Source of the DNA: an uncultured Eubacteriales bacterium
Lineage (GTDB): Bacteria; Bacillota; Clostridia; Tissierellales; Peptoniphilaceae
Direction of reading: 5' to 3'
Length of the DNA stretch: 48,939 bases
Assembly (NCBI GenBank): GCA_902488815.1
Contig: CABTXP010000004.1
Span: 1-48,939, forward strand
In this document: in pieces, positions 22,282-31,086 of the stretch
How positions within the stretch are numbered: the first letter of the stretch is position 1
Layout of the letters: each line of letters begins with the position of its first letter
The notes under the pieces: generated by a model
Told to the model about the DNA's origin: nothing
Seen by the model: the letters and a program-made list of their open reading frames with translations, nothing else
Databases searched by the model: none
Position numbers and translations under genes: made by a program

Positions 22282-24362
22282 TTTACGCCCTTCATCTTTA
22301 AGGAGATGCGGTCTCTCTTAATGTCTATGTCCGTCACTTCAACTTCCACCACGTCTCCCAACTTTACGACTTCCAACGGGTGCTTGACGAATTTATTTGA
22401 AAGCTTTGACACGTGAATTAATCCGTCTGAGTGAAGGCCTACATCTACAAAGGCTCCGAAGTCTACAATGTTTCTCACCGTGCCCTTTAGTTCCATGCCC
22501 ACCTTCAGGTCCTTTATGTCCACAACGTCCTCTTTTAAATGGACTTCTTCCAAGGAATCTCTGATGTCTCTGCCCGGTTTTTCAAGTTCAGTCACAATGT
22601 CCTTTAAAGTATATTCACCTAAGCTTGTAATTTCTGCAAGCTCTTTAATGGACTTATCCTTGTATCCTATGTTTAAAAGTTTTTTGGCTTCTTCATAGCT
22701 TTCCGGATGGACTGCCGTGGAGTCCAGTACTTCGTCGCCGTCTAAAATTCTTAAAAATCCCGCGCACATTTCAAAGGACTTGGGGCCTAAGGACTTGACG
22801 TTTTTAAGCTGCTGTCTGTTTTTAAAATAGCCCTTTTCATCTCTATATGCCACTATATTTTCCGCCAATTTATTTGACACTCCCGACACATAACTTAAAA
22901 GTGATGCCGATGCCGTGTTTAAGTTGACGCCAACAGTATTTACACAGCCTTCCACTACGTCCTTAAGTGACTCGTCCAACTTCTTTTCATTTAAATCGTG
23001 TTGGTATTGACCTACGCCTAAGTGCTTCGGCTCAATCTTAACCAGTTCGGCAAGAGGGTCTTGCAACCTTCTGCCAATTGAGATGGCGCCTCTCACACTT
23101 ACATCTAAGTCCGGGAACTCCTTTGTACCTTCCTTACTTGCGGAGTAAATTGATGCTCCCGCTTCGCTGACAAAGGTGTAGGAAATTTTAAGGCCGTGCT
23201 TTCTGATAAGGTCTGTGATAAACTTTTCGTTTTCTCTCGATGCCGTGCCGTTACCTATGGCAATGACGTCGATTTTATATTTGTCGATTAAATTTAAAAG
23301 AGTTTTTTCAGCCTCGCCGTGTCTACTTTCAAATCCTGCTATGTAGACAAGGGAGTGATCCAAAAACTTTCCGTTTTCGTCCAAAATTGAAATCTTTGAG
23401 CCCGTTCTCACACCCGGGTCCACCGCCAAAATTCTCTTGCCCTTTAAAGGCCTTTGCATCAAAAGGGCCTCCACATTTTCCGAAAAGAGATTTATGGCGT
23501 CGTCTTCCGCTCTCTCGCCTAAGTTTCTTCTCACTTCTCTTTCCAAAGAAGGGAAGAGGAGTCTCTTATATGAGTCGGTGGTTATTTCCGTTAAAAGTTC
23601 TCTAAATTCTTCATTCTTTAATATTTGAGAGAGAATTATTTCAATTGATTGGCCTTCAGGTACATCAATTGTGACCTTCAGGGCCTTTTCTTTTTCCCCG
23701 CGATTAAGTGCCAAAATTCTGTGGTTGGGCACGCTCCTTACCTTCTCCTTAAACTCGTGATAAGTTTCGTATGTGTCGCTGGGTTCGGCGCCGGGCTCCG
23801 ACTTTATAACTCCCGTAAAGTTTATAAATTTTAAAAGCAAGGCTCTTATGTCCGCATCGTCTGAAATATATTCAGCCACAATGTCTTTAGCACCTTGGTA
23901 AATTTCTTCTCTTTCAAATTCCAAAGTAGCTGTTAAACTTCCAAGCTCTTCTTCAACCGCTTCAAGGGAAGTTTGTTCCCAAATTTTTTCCGCCAAGGGT
24001 TCAAAGCCGTTTTCAATGGCCTTTGATGCACGAGTGCCACGCTTCTTGACAAAGGGTCTATACAAGTCTTCCACTCTTGCAAGAGTGGGGGCTTCATCTA
24101 TTTTAAGTTTCAGCTCTTCAGTAAGCTTGCCCTGTTCTTCAATGCTCTTTAAGACTTCAGCCTTTCTTGTTGTAAGGTTCCTAAGATATTCAAGGCGCTC
24201 CTTCAGTTTTCTAAGGTCTTCGTCACTCATGGCGCCTGTCTGTTCTTTTCTGTATCTTGCAATAAAAGGTACGGTAGCACCTTCGTCTAAAAGTTTTACC
24301 GCACCTTCTACATTTTTAATATTAAGTTGAAATTCCGTTGCAATTGTCTTTAGTATGTCCAT
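22278..24362 (-). CDS. tex: Tex-family RNA-binding transcription accessory protein
   Basis: The 694-residue cytosolic protein has Tex domain order: N-terminal helical region, a YqgF/RNase-H-like domain (RILAVDPGVRTGSKISILDE around residue 315), helix-hairpin-helix repeats (VNLNTASASLLSYVSGVS and further), and a C-terminal S1 domain (LKGTVRNIVDFGAFVDVG, SLKMKGVK end). Tex binds single-stranded nucleic acid and influences transcription and virulence in several bacteria. The length is slightly short of the usual 720-780. It starts two bases after prfB ends and overlaps the next gene by four. Confidence 0.96.
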   Translation of the reverse strand: MDILKTIATEFQLNIKNVEGAVKLLDEGATVPFIARYRKEQTGAMSDEDLRKLKERLEYLRNLTTRKAEVLKSIEEQGKLTEELKLKIDEAPTLARVEDLYRPFVKKRGTRASKAIENGFEPLAEKIWEQTSLEAVEEELGSLTATLEFEREEIYQGAKDIVAEYISDDADIRALLLKFINFTGVIKSEPGAEPSDTYETYHEFKEKVRSVPNHRILALNRGEKEKALKVTIDVPEGQSIEIILSQILKNEEFRELLTEITTDSYKRLLFPSLEREVRRNLGERAEDDAINLFSENVEALLMQRPLKGKRILAVDPGVRTGSKISILDENGKFLDHSLVYIAGFESRHGEAEKTLLNLIDKYKIDVIAIGNGTASRENEKFITDLIRKHGLKISYTFVSEAGASIYSASKEGTKEFPDLDVSVRGAISIGRRLQDPLAELVKIEPKHLGVGQYQHDLNEKKLDESLKDVVEGCVNTVGVNLNTASASLLSYVSGVSNKLAENIVAYRDEKGYFKNRQQLKNVKSLGPKSFEMCAGFLRILDGDEVLDSTAVHPESYEEAKKLLNIGYKDKSIKELAEITSLGEYTLKDIVTELEKPGRDIRDSLEEVHLKEDVVDIKDLKVGMELKGTVRNIVDFGAFVDVGLHSDGLIHVSKLSNKFVKHPLEVVKLGDVVEVEVTDIDIKRDRISLKMKGVK

Positions 24363-24363
24363 T

Positions 24364-25471
24364 TTATTCCTTCTTATTTTGGAGATAGGCGTTAATAAAT
24401 TCGTCCAGGTCTCCGTCCATAACTCTGTTTACATCTCCTACTTCAACTCCCGTCCTGTGGTCTTTGACCATGGTGTAGGGTTGGAATACATAGGATCTTA
24501 TTTGAGAACCCCAGGTGATTTGTGAATAGTTGCCTGAAAGGTCTTCGATTTTTTCTTTTCGCTCTTCAAGTGCCAAGGCAATTAACTTCGCCTTTAACAT
24601 GTTCATTGCAGTTTCTCTGTTTTGAATTTGGCTTCTCTCGTTTTGGCATTGAACCACTATACCTGTGGGAAGGTGGGTGATTCGTACAGCCGAGTCCGTA
24701 GTGTTTACGTGTTGGCCGCCGGCGCCGCTTGAACGATAGGTGTCGATTTTAAGATCCACATCGTTTATCTCAACATGGACATCCTCTTTAAGCACCGGAT
24801 ATACATCAACCGATGCAAAGGAAGTGTGTCTTCTCTTGTTTGAGTCGAAGGGAGATATTCTAACCAATCTGTGGACACCTTTTTCCGCCTTCATATAGCC
24901 GTAGGCATTTTCGCCATCTAATTCCAAAGTAACGGATTTAATTCCCGCTTCGTCTTCCTTTTGAAGGTCCAAGGTCTTAACCTTGTAGCCCTTCTTGTCG
25001 GCATAGCGAGTGTACATTCTGTAAAGCATACTTGCCCAGTCTTGAGCTTCCGTGCCGCCGGTACCTGCGTGAATTGCCAGGATGGCATTTGAATTGTCGT
25101 ATTCACTGTTTAAAAGTGTTTCAATTTTATATTCTGCGGAAAGCTCTTCAATCTTTTCAATGTCTTCTTTTAAATTGTCGTAAAAAGAAAAATCATCTTC
25201 CTCTTCCATGAGGCCGATTAAAGCTTCCGCATCTTCAATAAGTGAAGTGATCTTGTCATACTTTGAAATTTTATTCTTGTATGAGTTCATTTCACCTATT
25301 ACTTTTTGAGATTTTTCAGCATCGTCCCAAAAGCCGGGCTCTAACTGAAGCTTCTCCAACTCCTTGACCCTTTCTTTTTTGCCTGCAAGGTCAAAGAGAT
25401 TCACCTAAGCTTTCTACTAAGGACTTCGCTTCGTTGAGACGCTCCTTGTCTAAATATATATTTATATCCAC
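24364..25471 (-). CDS. prfB: Peptide chain release factor 2, with programmed +1 frameshift
   Basis: RF2 recognises UGA and UAA stops and triggers peptide release. A short first frame starts at GTG 25471 (AAGGAG SD seven bases upstream) and runs 26 codons, ending CTT TGA. Skipping the T at 25393 continues into the long frame (D-L-A-G-K-K), giving about 368 residues. The SPF stop-recognition tripeptide (VRISPFDSNK) and the catalytic GGQ (SSGAGGQHVNT) are present. The internal stop is the standard autoregulatory RF2 frameshift, not a mutation. The gene lies within the minus-strand operon between a stalk-domain protein and tex. Confidence 0.96.
25389..25405 (-). other. Programmed +1 frameshift site in prfB
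   Basis: The slippery CTT-TGA-C is preceded by the SD-like stimulator AGGTG, which lies five bases before CTT; E. coli has AGGGGG three bases before it. Low RF2 lets the ribosome shift at CUU and read GAC. Confidence 0.9.
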
Positions 25472-25482
25472 TCTATCACTCC

Positions 25483-26436
25483 TTATTTTTGTCCGATTTT
25501 ATCCAATAAATTTTTAATTACACGGTCTTGATCTGTGCCGGTTAAAATATCTTTGTAGTCTTTAATGCCTTGTTGCGCTCTGTATTCAACACCTGCAGCT
25601 TCAGCCTTCAGCCTGTCAAATGAGTCCTTCATCATAATTGAAAAGTTTGTCATTATAGCAAAGGCGGAGATGGCATCGGACTTGTTGCCGCTGCCGAAAG
25701 ATGTAAGCATTTTGTTTATTGCATCTACCAACTCTTTTGAACTCTTTACAAAAGTTTCGTGAGAAGCTTTAAATCTTTCAGGCACATTGATATTTGCAAG
25801 GCGACCGTTTAATTGTCCTTCAATTTCATTCATGTACTTGTACACCATTGAAGTTATTGTGTCATTGTCAACAGTGTCCGCCGCTTCAAATAAATAGTAT
25901 TTTGCATTGTCAAAGCTGTCCTTAATAACTCCTCTTATTGAAAGAATTTCATTTAAGTATTCAGCTTCTTCAGGCGTTAAGTTTTTTGTGTCGAAGTCTT
26001 TAAGATTTTCGTTTAAATTTTCTTTTACAATAACTTTTCTAAGAGCGTCGTCCCAATCTACAAACATGCCGAAGGATTCACCGATAAATCTTAGAGGTAC
26101 AAAGGTTCTTGAATCAACAATTTTTGCAGGCACGTCAAGGTTAATTAACTTGCCGTTAACTATTGCGTCTTTGTCGCCGATTTTAAGCACCATGTCTATA
26201 GATGAATTAAAGACACTTACTTCACGCTTCTCTTGGTTCCAGCTTACGTTGTAGCCCAATGCTTCCGATATAAATCTAATTGGCACAAGTGTTCTGCCGT
26301 TTTCGATAAAAGGTTCTACATCGGGTTTAATAATTTGTCCGTTTACTTCCAATTTTATTTTGTTTTCAGCAAAGACAGGTGTAAGGCTTGTGAACACCAA
26401 CACCAATGCCAAAAAAATGTATAAATTCTTTTTCAT
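25483..26436 (-). CDS. Secreted protein with copper-amine-oxidase-N (stalk) domain
   Basis: The 317-residue protein has a signal peptide (about 1-24, LYIFLALVLVFTSLTPVFA) and then a copper-amine-oxidase N-terminal-like domain (residues about 28-140) with paired repeats GRTLVPIRFISEALGY and SRTFVPLRFIGESFGM. A predicted helical C-terminal region of about 170 residues follows. These domains occur in surface or matrix proteins of Bacillota and have no amine oxidase activity by themselves. It lies between a lipoprotein gene and prfB on one transcript. GGAGG precedes the ATG. Confidence 0.88.
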   Translation of the reverse strand: MKKNLYIFLALVLVFTSLTPVFAENKIKLEVNGQIIKPDVEPFIENGRTLVPIRFISEALGYNVSWNQEKREVSVFNSSIDMVLKIGDKDAIVNGKLINLDVPAKIVDSRTFVPLRFIGESFGMFVDWDDALRKVIVKENLNENLKDFDTKNLTPEEAEYLNEILSIRGVIKDSFDNAKYYLFEAADTVDNDTITSMVYKYMNEIEGQLNGRLANINVPERFKASHETFVKSSKELVDAINKMLTSFGSGNKSDAISAFAIMTNFSIMMKDSFDRLKAEAAGVEYRAQQGIKDYKDILTGTDQDRVIKNLLDKIGQK

Positions 26437-26445
26437 ATTTCCTCC

Positions 26446-26997
26446 TTATTGTTCGGCGCTAAATCTCTCTTCAACCATTTTTAAATTTGTGTCCGACTCT
26501 TGTCCTATAGGCATGAATGAACTTTTACCGTCTACCAATTGAAGTGAACCGTCCTCACCGTCTTTTAAGAACACCAGGTATTCCTGATTAGGTTGTAAAG
26601 TCGTGGGCAGTTCATATTCGATGGCTGACAGGTCACCCTTAAAGTCTTGTAAAAAAATAGGTGTGAGCTTGCCGTCACTTTCTTGATTTACTCTTATTCT
26701 TGAAATGTAGTTTGACTGTGCAATCATAGCTTCCAATTTTTCCTTGGGAGTTAAAACTTCTTCAGTACCTTCAGCAGGAGTCTCTGCATTTTCTTCAGGA
26801 GCTGTTTCCTCTCCCTCTTCTCCTTCTGTAGCCTCTCCGTTTTCTTCAGGAGCCGTTTCTTCTCCTTCAACTGTTTCTACGTTTTCTTCCTCTTGGGGCG
26901 GGTTCTCAGGTGTGGCTGTCTTAACCTTGTCCTTTTTACCGCATCCTGCAAGTATGATTAACAACGCCAACAAAAGTGGCAAAATTTTTTTCTTCAT
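26446..26997 (-). CDS. Lipoprotein with Glu/Pro-rich repeat linker
   Basis: The 183-residue protein has a lipoprotein signal peptide with lipobox LAGC (Cys about 19), then an acidic low-complexity linker made of imperfect GEETAPEEN units, and a C-terminal domain from about residue 85 with no family I recognise (SRIRVNQESDGKLT, PNQEYLVFLKDGEDGS). The linker probably spans the wall, displaying the C-terminal domain. It is the first gene of the seven-gene minus-strand run, with a GGAGG SD. Confidence 0.85.
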   Translation of the reverse strand: MKKKILPLLLALLIILAGCGKKDKVKTATPENPPQEEENVETVEGEETAPEENGEATEGEEGEETAPEENAETPAEGTEEVLTPKEKLEAMIAQSNYISRIRVNQESDGKLTPIFLQDFKGDLSAIEYELPTTLQPNQEYLVFLKDGEDGSLQLVDGKSSFMPIGQESDTNLKMVEERFSAEQ

Positions 26998-27015
26998 ATA
27001 GACCTCCTGCCATTG

Positions 27016-27062
27016 ATTATAGCACAGAACATGGCTTGTTTTAAAGATACACGTGTTATAAT
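27016..27062. promoter_or_regulatory. Divergent extended -10 promoters
   Basis: Plus strand: TGTTATAAT (27054-27062) for the cca-glmM fusion. Minus strand: TGCTATAAT (-10 at 27021-27016) for the lipoprotein-to-P1-peptidase run. The two promoters overlap within the 80-base divergent gap, so they may interfere. Confidence 0.65.
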
Positions 27063-27077
27063 AAAGGCGGAGGAAGT

Positions 27078-29732
27078 ATGTTTACAGACTTTACAAGGTA
27101 CATATTAAAGACAATTGAAGAGAAGGGCTTTAAGGCCTATGTAGTGGGAGGCTATGTGAGGGACTATATAATGAATATAAAGTCAAGCGACATTGACATA
27201 GCTACCTCTGCAACACCGGATCAAATTTTAAACTTGTTTAAAGATGAAAAGTGTTTGACTCACGGCATAGACTTCGGCACCGTCGTCCTTGTGAGAGGCG
27301 GGGAAGAAATTGAAGTCACCACCTTCAGAAGTGAAGGGGAGTACAAGGACTTTAGAAGGCCAAGTGAAGTGTTGTTTTCAAAAGAATTAAAAGATGATAT
27401 AAATAGAAGAGATTTTACAATAAATGCCCTTGCCATGGACTTACGAGGCAAAGTCTACGACTATGTAGGCGGCGAAAGAGACATTGAAGATAAAACTTTA
27501 AGAAGTGTAGGCGATCCTCACGAGAGAATAAGAGAAGATGCCTTGCGCATATTAAGAGCCGTGAGATTTTCATCCAAGTACGACCTTTCTATAGAAGAAG
27601 ATTTAAGACAGGCCATAAGAGAAAATGTAGAGCTGTTAAAATTTTTATCTCCCGAGCGAATTTACGAAGAGCTTTCCAAAATGCTCATGTATGAAAATCC
27701 TTCGAAAAGTTTTTATAAAATGGCGGAGCTTGATATTTTGGAAGTAATACTTCCCGAGCTTTGCCCCATGATAGGCTTTAATCAACACACGCCCTATCAC
27801 GACAAAAGTCTCTTCGACCACATCATGTGGGTCTTGGACAGAGTGGATGAAGATCTTGCCTTGAGACTTGCGGCACTGTACCACGACGTGGGCAAGCTTT
27901 CCACCATGACCTTGGAGGGAGATGTGGCACACTTTTACGGCCACGAAAAAGTTTCGGCGGAAATCTTTGAAGATCGTATGAAAAAACTTCACGCCCCAAA
28001 CTACATTATTGACAGGGGAAGAATTTTTATAGAAAATCACATGAAGGCCAATGAGCACATGTTAGACCCGGCCCTGAGAAGGCAAATAAGAAAAGTGGGT
28101 AAAGAAAATATTGATGGCCTCTACTCTCTTTTAATAGCAGACAGAGTCTCCACCACCTTCGGAAGGGACGCGGAGTTTCTATATGAAAGGCGAAAGAGAG
28201 TTACAGAGCTTTTAAATGAACCTGTAGTAAGTGAAAAAAGTTTTTTAAAAATAAACGGCAACGACTTAATGGACCTTGGATTTAAAGAAGGAAAAGTCTT
28301 GGGCAAGGTCTTAAATGAATTAAAAGAAATGGTAATAGAAAATCCCGAATTAAACGACAAAAATAAATTGATTGAAATTGTAAAGGAGAAGTTTATGAGA
28401 AAATATTTCGGCACAGACGGCATAAGAGGAGTGGCAGGATCGGAACTAAGCCCGGAGCTTGCCTATAAAGTGGGAAGAAGTATGGCGAAAGTCATCGGCA
28501 AAAAAGGCGACTCGGTTTTAATCGGCAAGGACACACGTTACTCAGGGGACATGTTGGAAGCCGCACTTATGTCGGGAATCATGTCCATGGGCATGGACGT
28601 GGTACAACTTGGCATTTGCCCCACACCTTGCGTGGCATACTTAGTCAGAAAAATGGGAGCAAGAGCCGGAGTTGTAATAAGTGCTTCACACAATCCCTTT
28701 GAGTACAACGGCATAAAAATATTCAGCGGCGACGGCTTTAAGTTAGACGACAGTGTAGAAGTTGAAATTGAAAATTACATTGACGCCGGAGTAGAAGACA
28801 TACACACGGGAGACGAACTTGGCAGGGTATTAAAGTCCAAGGAAAGTGTCAAGCTTTACGAAGACTACTTAAAGAGCCTTGTCACAGCGGACATAAAGGG
28901 ACTTAAAGTAGGCCTTGACCTTGGCAACGGCGCCCTTTATAAAATGGCGGAAGAAATTTTATCCTCATTGGGAGCGGAAGTTCACGTAATAAACGACACA
29001 CCTGACGGCACAAATATTAACAAATCCTGCGGCAGTACTAACACCGATCTTATTATGGACCTTGTGAAGAGAGAGAACTTGGACTTGGGCTTTGCCTTTG
29101 ACGGCGATGCGGACAGAATAATAGCAGTAGATGAAAAGGGAGAGATTGTAGACGGAGATCATTTGCTTGCAATTTTTGCCCAAGATTTAAAGGCGAAGGG
29201 CGAGCTTAAAAACGACGGCGTAGTTGGGACAATAATGTCAAACATCGGCCTTGAAAAGTTTTTAAAAGAAATCGGCGCAAAGTCTATTAAGGCACAGGTA
29301 GGAGACAGATACGTCCTTGAAGAGATGAGAAAGGGCGGCTATGTCTTGGGCGGAGAACAGTCGGGTCACATTGTGTTTTTACAAAACAACACCACAGGCG
29401 ACGGACTTGCAACGGGTCTTCATCTCTTAAATATACTTGCGGAGAGGGGCAAAAAACTTTCAGAACTAAATGCAATAATGACCACCTATCCTCAAGTTTT
29501 AATAAATGCAAAAGTGCCAAATGAAATGAAGAAGAAAATTTTAGAAAATGAGGTTATTAAGTCTGAAATAGAAAAGACGGAAAAGATTTTGGAAGGAGAA
29601 GGCAGAGTTGTAATAAGACCATCAGGCACGGAGCCCGTTGTGCGAGTAATGGTTGAAGGTAAAGACAAAGAAGAACTGACAGCCCTCGTAAAAAATTTAG
29701 TAGAGATAATCGAAAGAGAATGCGGAAAATAA
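27078..29732 (+). CDS. CCA tRNA nucleotidyltransferase - phosphoglucosamine mutase fusion
   Basis: The 884-residue open frame holds two enzymes usually encoded separately. Residues 1-439 are a CCA-adding enzyme: VVGGYVRDYI, catalytic DIDIAT, RRDFTINALAMD, RILRAVRFSSKY, and an HD-type domain (ALYHDVGKL). Residues 440-884 are complete GlmM: MRKYFGTDGIRGVAGSE, phospho-serine S537 in SASHNPF, metal loop DGDADR, and RPSGTEPVVRV. GlmM makes glucosamine-1-phosphate for UDP-GlcNAc. There is no stop at the junction, but ATG 28395 has an AAGGAG SD seven bases before it, so free GlmM may also be made. A single-base indel at the end of cca could equally have converted a usual ATGA overlap into this fusion. 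Confidence 0.92.
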   Translation: MFTDFTRYILKTIEEKGFKAYVVGGYVRDYIMNIKSSDIDIATSATPDQILNLFKDEKCLTHGIDFGTVVLVRGGEEIEVTTFRSEGEYKDFRRPSEVLFSKELKDDINRRDFTINALAMDLRGKVYDYVGGERDIEDKTLRSVGDPHERIREDALRILRAVRFSSKYDLSIEEDLRQAIRENVELLKFLSPERIYEELSKMLMYENPSKSFYKMAELDILEVILPELCPMIGFNQHTPYHDKSLFDHIMWVLDRVDEDLALRLAALYHDVGKLSTMTLEGDVAHFYGHEKVSAEIFEDRMKKLHAPNYIIDRGRIFIENHMKANEHMLDPALRRQIRKVGKENIDGLYSLLIADRVSTTFGRDAEFLYERRKRVTELLNEPVVSEKSFLKINGNDLMDLGFKEGKVLGKVLNELKEMVIENPELNDKNKLIEIVKEKFMRKYFGTDGIRGVAGSELSPELAYKVGRSMAKVIGKKGDSVLIGKDTRYSGDMLEAALMSGIMSMGMDVVQLGICPTPCVAYLVRKMGARAGVVISASHNPFEYNGIKIFSGDGFKLDDSVEVEIENYIDAGVEDIHTGDELGRVLKSKESVKLYEDYLKSLVTADIKGLKVGLDLGNGALYKMAEEILSSLGAEVHVINDTPDGTNINKSCGSTNTDLIMDLVKRENLDLGFAFDGDADRIIAVDEKGEIVDGDHLLAIFAQDLKAKGELKNDGVVGTIMSNIGLEKFLKEIGAKSIKAQVGDRYVLEEMRKGGYVLGGEQSGHIVFLQNNTTGDGLATGLHLLNILAERGKKLSELNAIMTTYPQVLINAKVPNEMKKKILENEVIKSEIEKTEKILEGEGRVVIRPSGTEPVVRVMVEGKDKEELTALVKNLVEIIERECGK
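28381..28397 (+). promoter_or_regulatory. glmM: Internal ribosome-binding site and ATG for glmM inside the fusion
   Basis: AAGGAG at 28383-28388 precedes ATG 28395 by six bases, at the exact first residue of GlmM. This suggests internal initiation, with a free GlmM of 445 residues ending at 29732. Confidence 0.65.
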
Positions 29733-29809
29733 TAATTGACAAAAATATTTGCCAAAAGATAAAAAAGGGTAGATACTAAAAAGAGAACAAATTAAAAGGG
29801 AGGTATCAC

Positions 29810-30640
29810 ATGGTTGGAATAGTAGCTGATACCGGTTGCGACTTAAAGCACAGTGATGAAGAAAGTAAGGGCATAGAACTTGTGCCCTTTAAACTTAATA
29901 TAGGAAGCCGTGACTTTATAGACGGCTTTCAATTGGACGTAAATGAATTTGTAAAGGTCATGAGTGAAAGTGAAGAGGTAGTAAAGACATCCTGTCCGGC
30001 GCCCTATGACTTTTTAGAGGGATATGAAAAGTTCGGCGGAGAAGATATATTATGTCTGACAATAAGCTCAAAACTTTCAGGCACATATCAATCGGCGCAA
30101 ATTGCAAAGGCTGAATTTACTGAAAAATATCCCGATGCAAAGATACACGTCTTTGACACAAAGAGTGCCAGCGCAGGAGAAAGTTGTGTGGCACACTACA
30201 TTAAATCTTTAGTTCAAGAGGGGCTGCCTTTTGAAGAAATAGTTGAGAAGGGGGAAAAATATATTTCCGAGCTTAAGACCTTCTTTGTCTTGGAGTCCTT
30301 GGACAACTTGAAAAAAAACGGCAGAATTAAAAAAGCCGTAGGGACAATATTAAACGCCCTTCACATTAAGCCCGCCATGTGGGGAGTGGATGGAGATATA
30401 GAACTTTTTAAAATGCAAAGAGGATTTAAAAGGTCACTCCTTCACATAATAAGCCACATGGAAAAAGATGATACTAAGGGCAAGATCCTATGCATCTCCC
30501 ACGTAGATGCTTTGGACAAAGCGGAATTTATAAAAGAAAAAGTTCAAAAGAATTGTGAATTTGAAAAAATAATAATCACAAAAGCATTGGGACTCTCCTC
30601 CGCCTACGCGGACAAGGGAGGCATAGTCCTTGCATATTAA
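29810..30640 (+). CDS. DegV family fatty-acid-binding protein
   Basis: The 276-residue DegV/FakB-type protein binds a fatty acid between two alpha/beta domains and presents it to a kinase such as FakA. It shows the start VGIVADTGCDL, the TSCPAPYDFLEGYE and LTISSKLSGTYQSAQIA blocks, the FDTKSASAGES segment and the GRIKKAVGTIL region. No FakA is present in the window. GGGAGG lies eight bases before the ATG. The short 77-base gap after the fusion holds no clear terminator, so cotranscription is possible. Confidence 0.92.
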   Translation: MVGIVADTGCDLKHSDEESKGIELVPFKLNIGSRDFIDGFQLDVNEFVKVMSESEEVVKTSCPAPYDFLEGYEKFGGEDILCLTISSKLSGTYQSAQIAKAEFTEKYPDAKIHVFDTKSASAGESCVAHYIKSLVQEGLPFEEIVEKGEKYISELKTFFVLESLDNLKKNGRIKKAVGTILNALHIKPAMWGVDGDIELFKMQRGFKRSLLHIISHMEKDDTKGKILCISHVDALDKAEFIKEKVQKNCEFEKIIITKALGLSSAYADKGGIVLAY

Positions 30641-30644
30641 AATA

Positions 30645-30672
30645 AAAGGCACTTGCGTGTCTTTTTTTTGTT
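30645..30672 (+). terminator. Terminator after degV
   Basis: AAAAGGCAC-TTGC-GTGTCTTTT (one G-T pair) is followed by a T run. Confidence 0.82.
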
Positions 30673-30700
30673 CCTTGAATGAAAGGCTTTAAAAATTTTT

Positions 30701-30757
30701 GCAAAAAAAGAGGACACATTCCTTCTTTAAATACTAATTCAAAGAGGCGTGTCCCTC
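30701..30757 (-). terminator. Long-hairpin terminator of the glutaredoxin gene, resembling the GGGGACATTC repeat
   Basis: On the minus strand GAGGGACAC pairs with GTGTCCTC across a 32-base inner region that also folds (CCTCTTT with AAAGAAGG), followed by TTTTTTT. The plus-strand termini GGACACATTC and GCGTGTCCC closely match those of the palindromic repeats at 45119-45226, so it may be a repeat copy reused as a terminator. Confidence 0.75.
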
Positions 30758-30760
30758 AGA

Positions 30761-31003
30761 TTACTTTACATATTTTTCTTTAAAGTAGTTTATTATATCT
30801 TCCGACTCGTACATAGGTTCTTCACCTACGAAAAGACAGGGCACTTGTCTCTTGCCACCCTTGTCGATTAGGTAGTCCATGGCTTCCTTGTCCTTGTTAA
30901 TATTTTTTATTTCAACGTCTTTGATTCCCGCCGTGTCCAAAAATCTTTCAACCTTCATACAGAATGGGCATCTGTCTCCAACATATAGAGTTAATTTTTC
31001 CAT
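30761..31003 (-). CDS. Glutaredoxin-family protein
   Basis: The 80-residue thioredoxin-fold protein has active site C12-P-F-C15 after LTLYVGDR, the cis-proline block RQVPCLFVGEEPMYES, and a C-terminal SEDIINYFKEKY helix. It is likely a cytosolic thiol-disulfide reductase; without a known glutathione system here its reductant is uncertain. The extra Cys beside the cis-proline (VPC) is notable. It is transcribed alone. The SD is GAAAGGA. Confidence 0.92.
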   Translation of the reverse strand: MEKLTLYVGDRCPFCMKVERFLDTAGIKDVEIKNINKDKEAMDYLIDKGGKRQVPCLFVGEEPMYESEDIINYFKEKYVK

Positions 31004-31061
31004 AATTTAGTCCTTTCTTTTATATTCAAATTCCGTCCTACGTTTATTATTCCCCTCTTTT

Positions 31062-31070
31062 TGCTATAAT
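31062..31070 (+). promoter_or_regulatory. Extended -10 promoter of the seven-gene murF-like/ddl/rnr operon
   Basis: TGCTATAAT is 17 bases before the first ATG; TTTATT (31043-31048) is a possible -35. Confidence 0.65.
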
Positions 31071-31086
31071 AAACATGAGGTGTTAT

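Noticed and set aside
25391..25393. In-frame TGA near the start of prfB as a nonsense mutation
   Set aside because: The CTT-TGA-C context with an upstream SD-like AGGTG is the standard RF2 programmed frameshift.
26750..26890. Short tandem repeats that could suggest a CRISPR array
   Set aside because: They are imperfect in-frame codon repeats encoding the Glu/Pro-rich lipoprotein linker, with no spacers.
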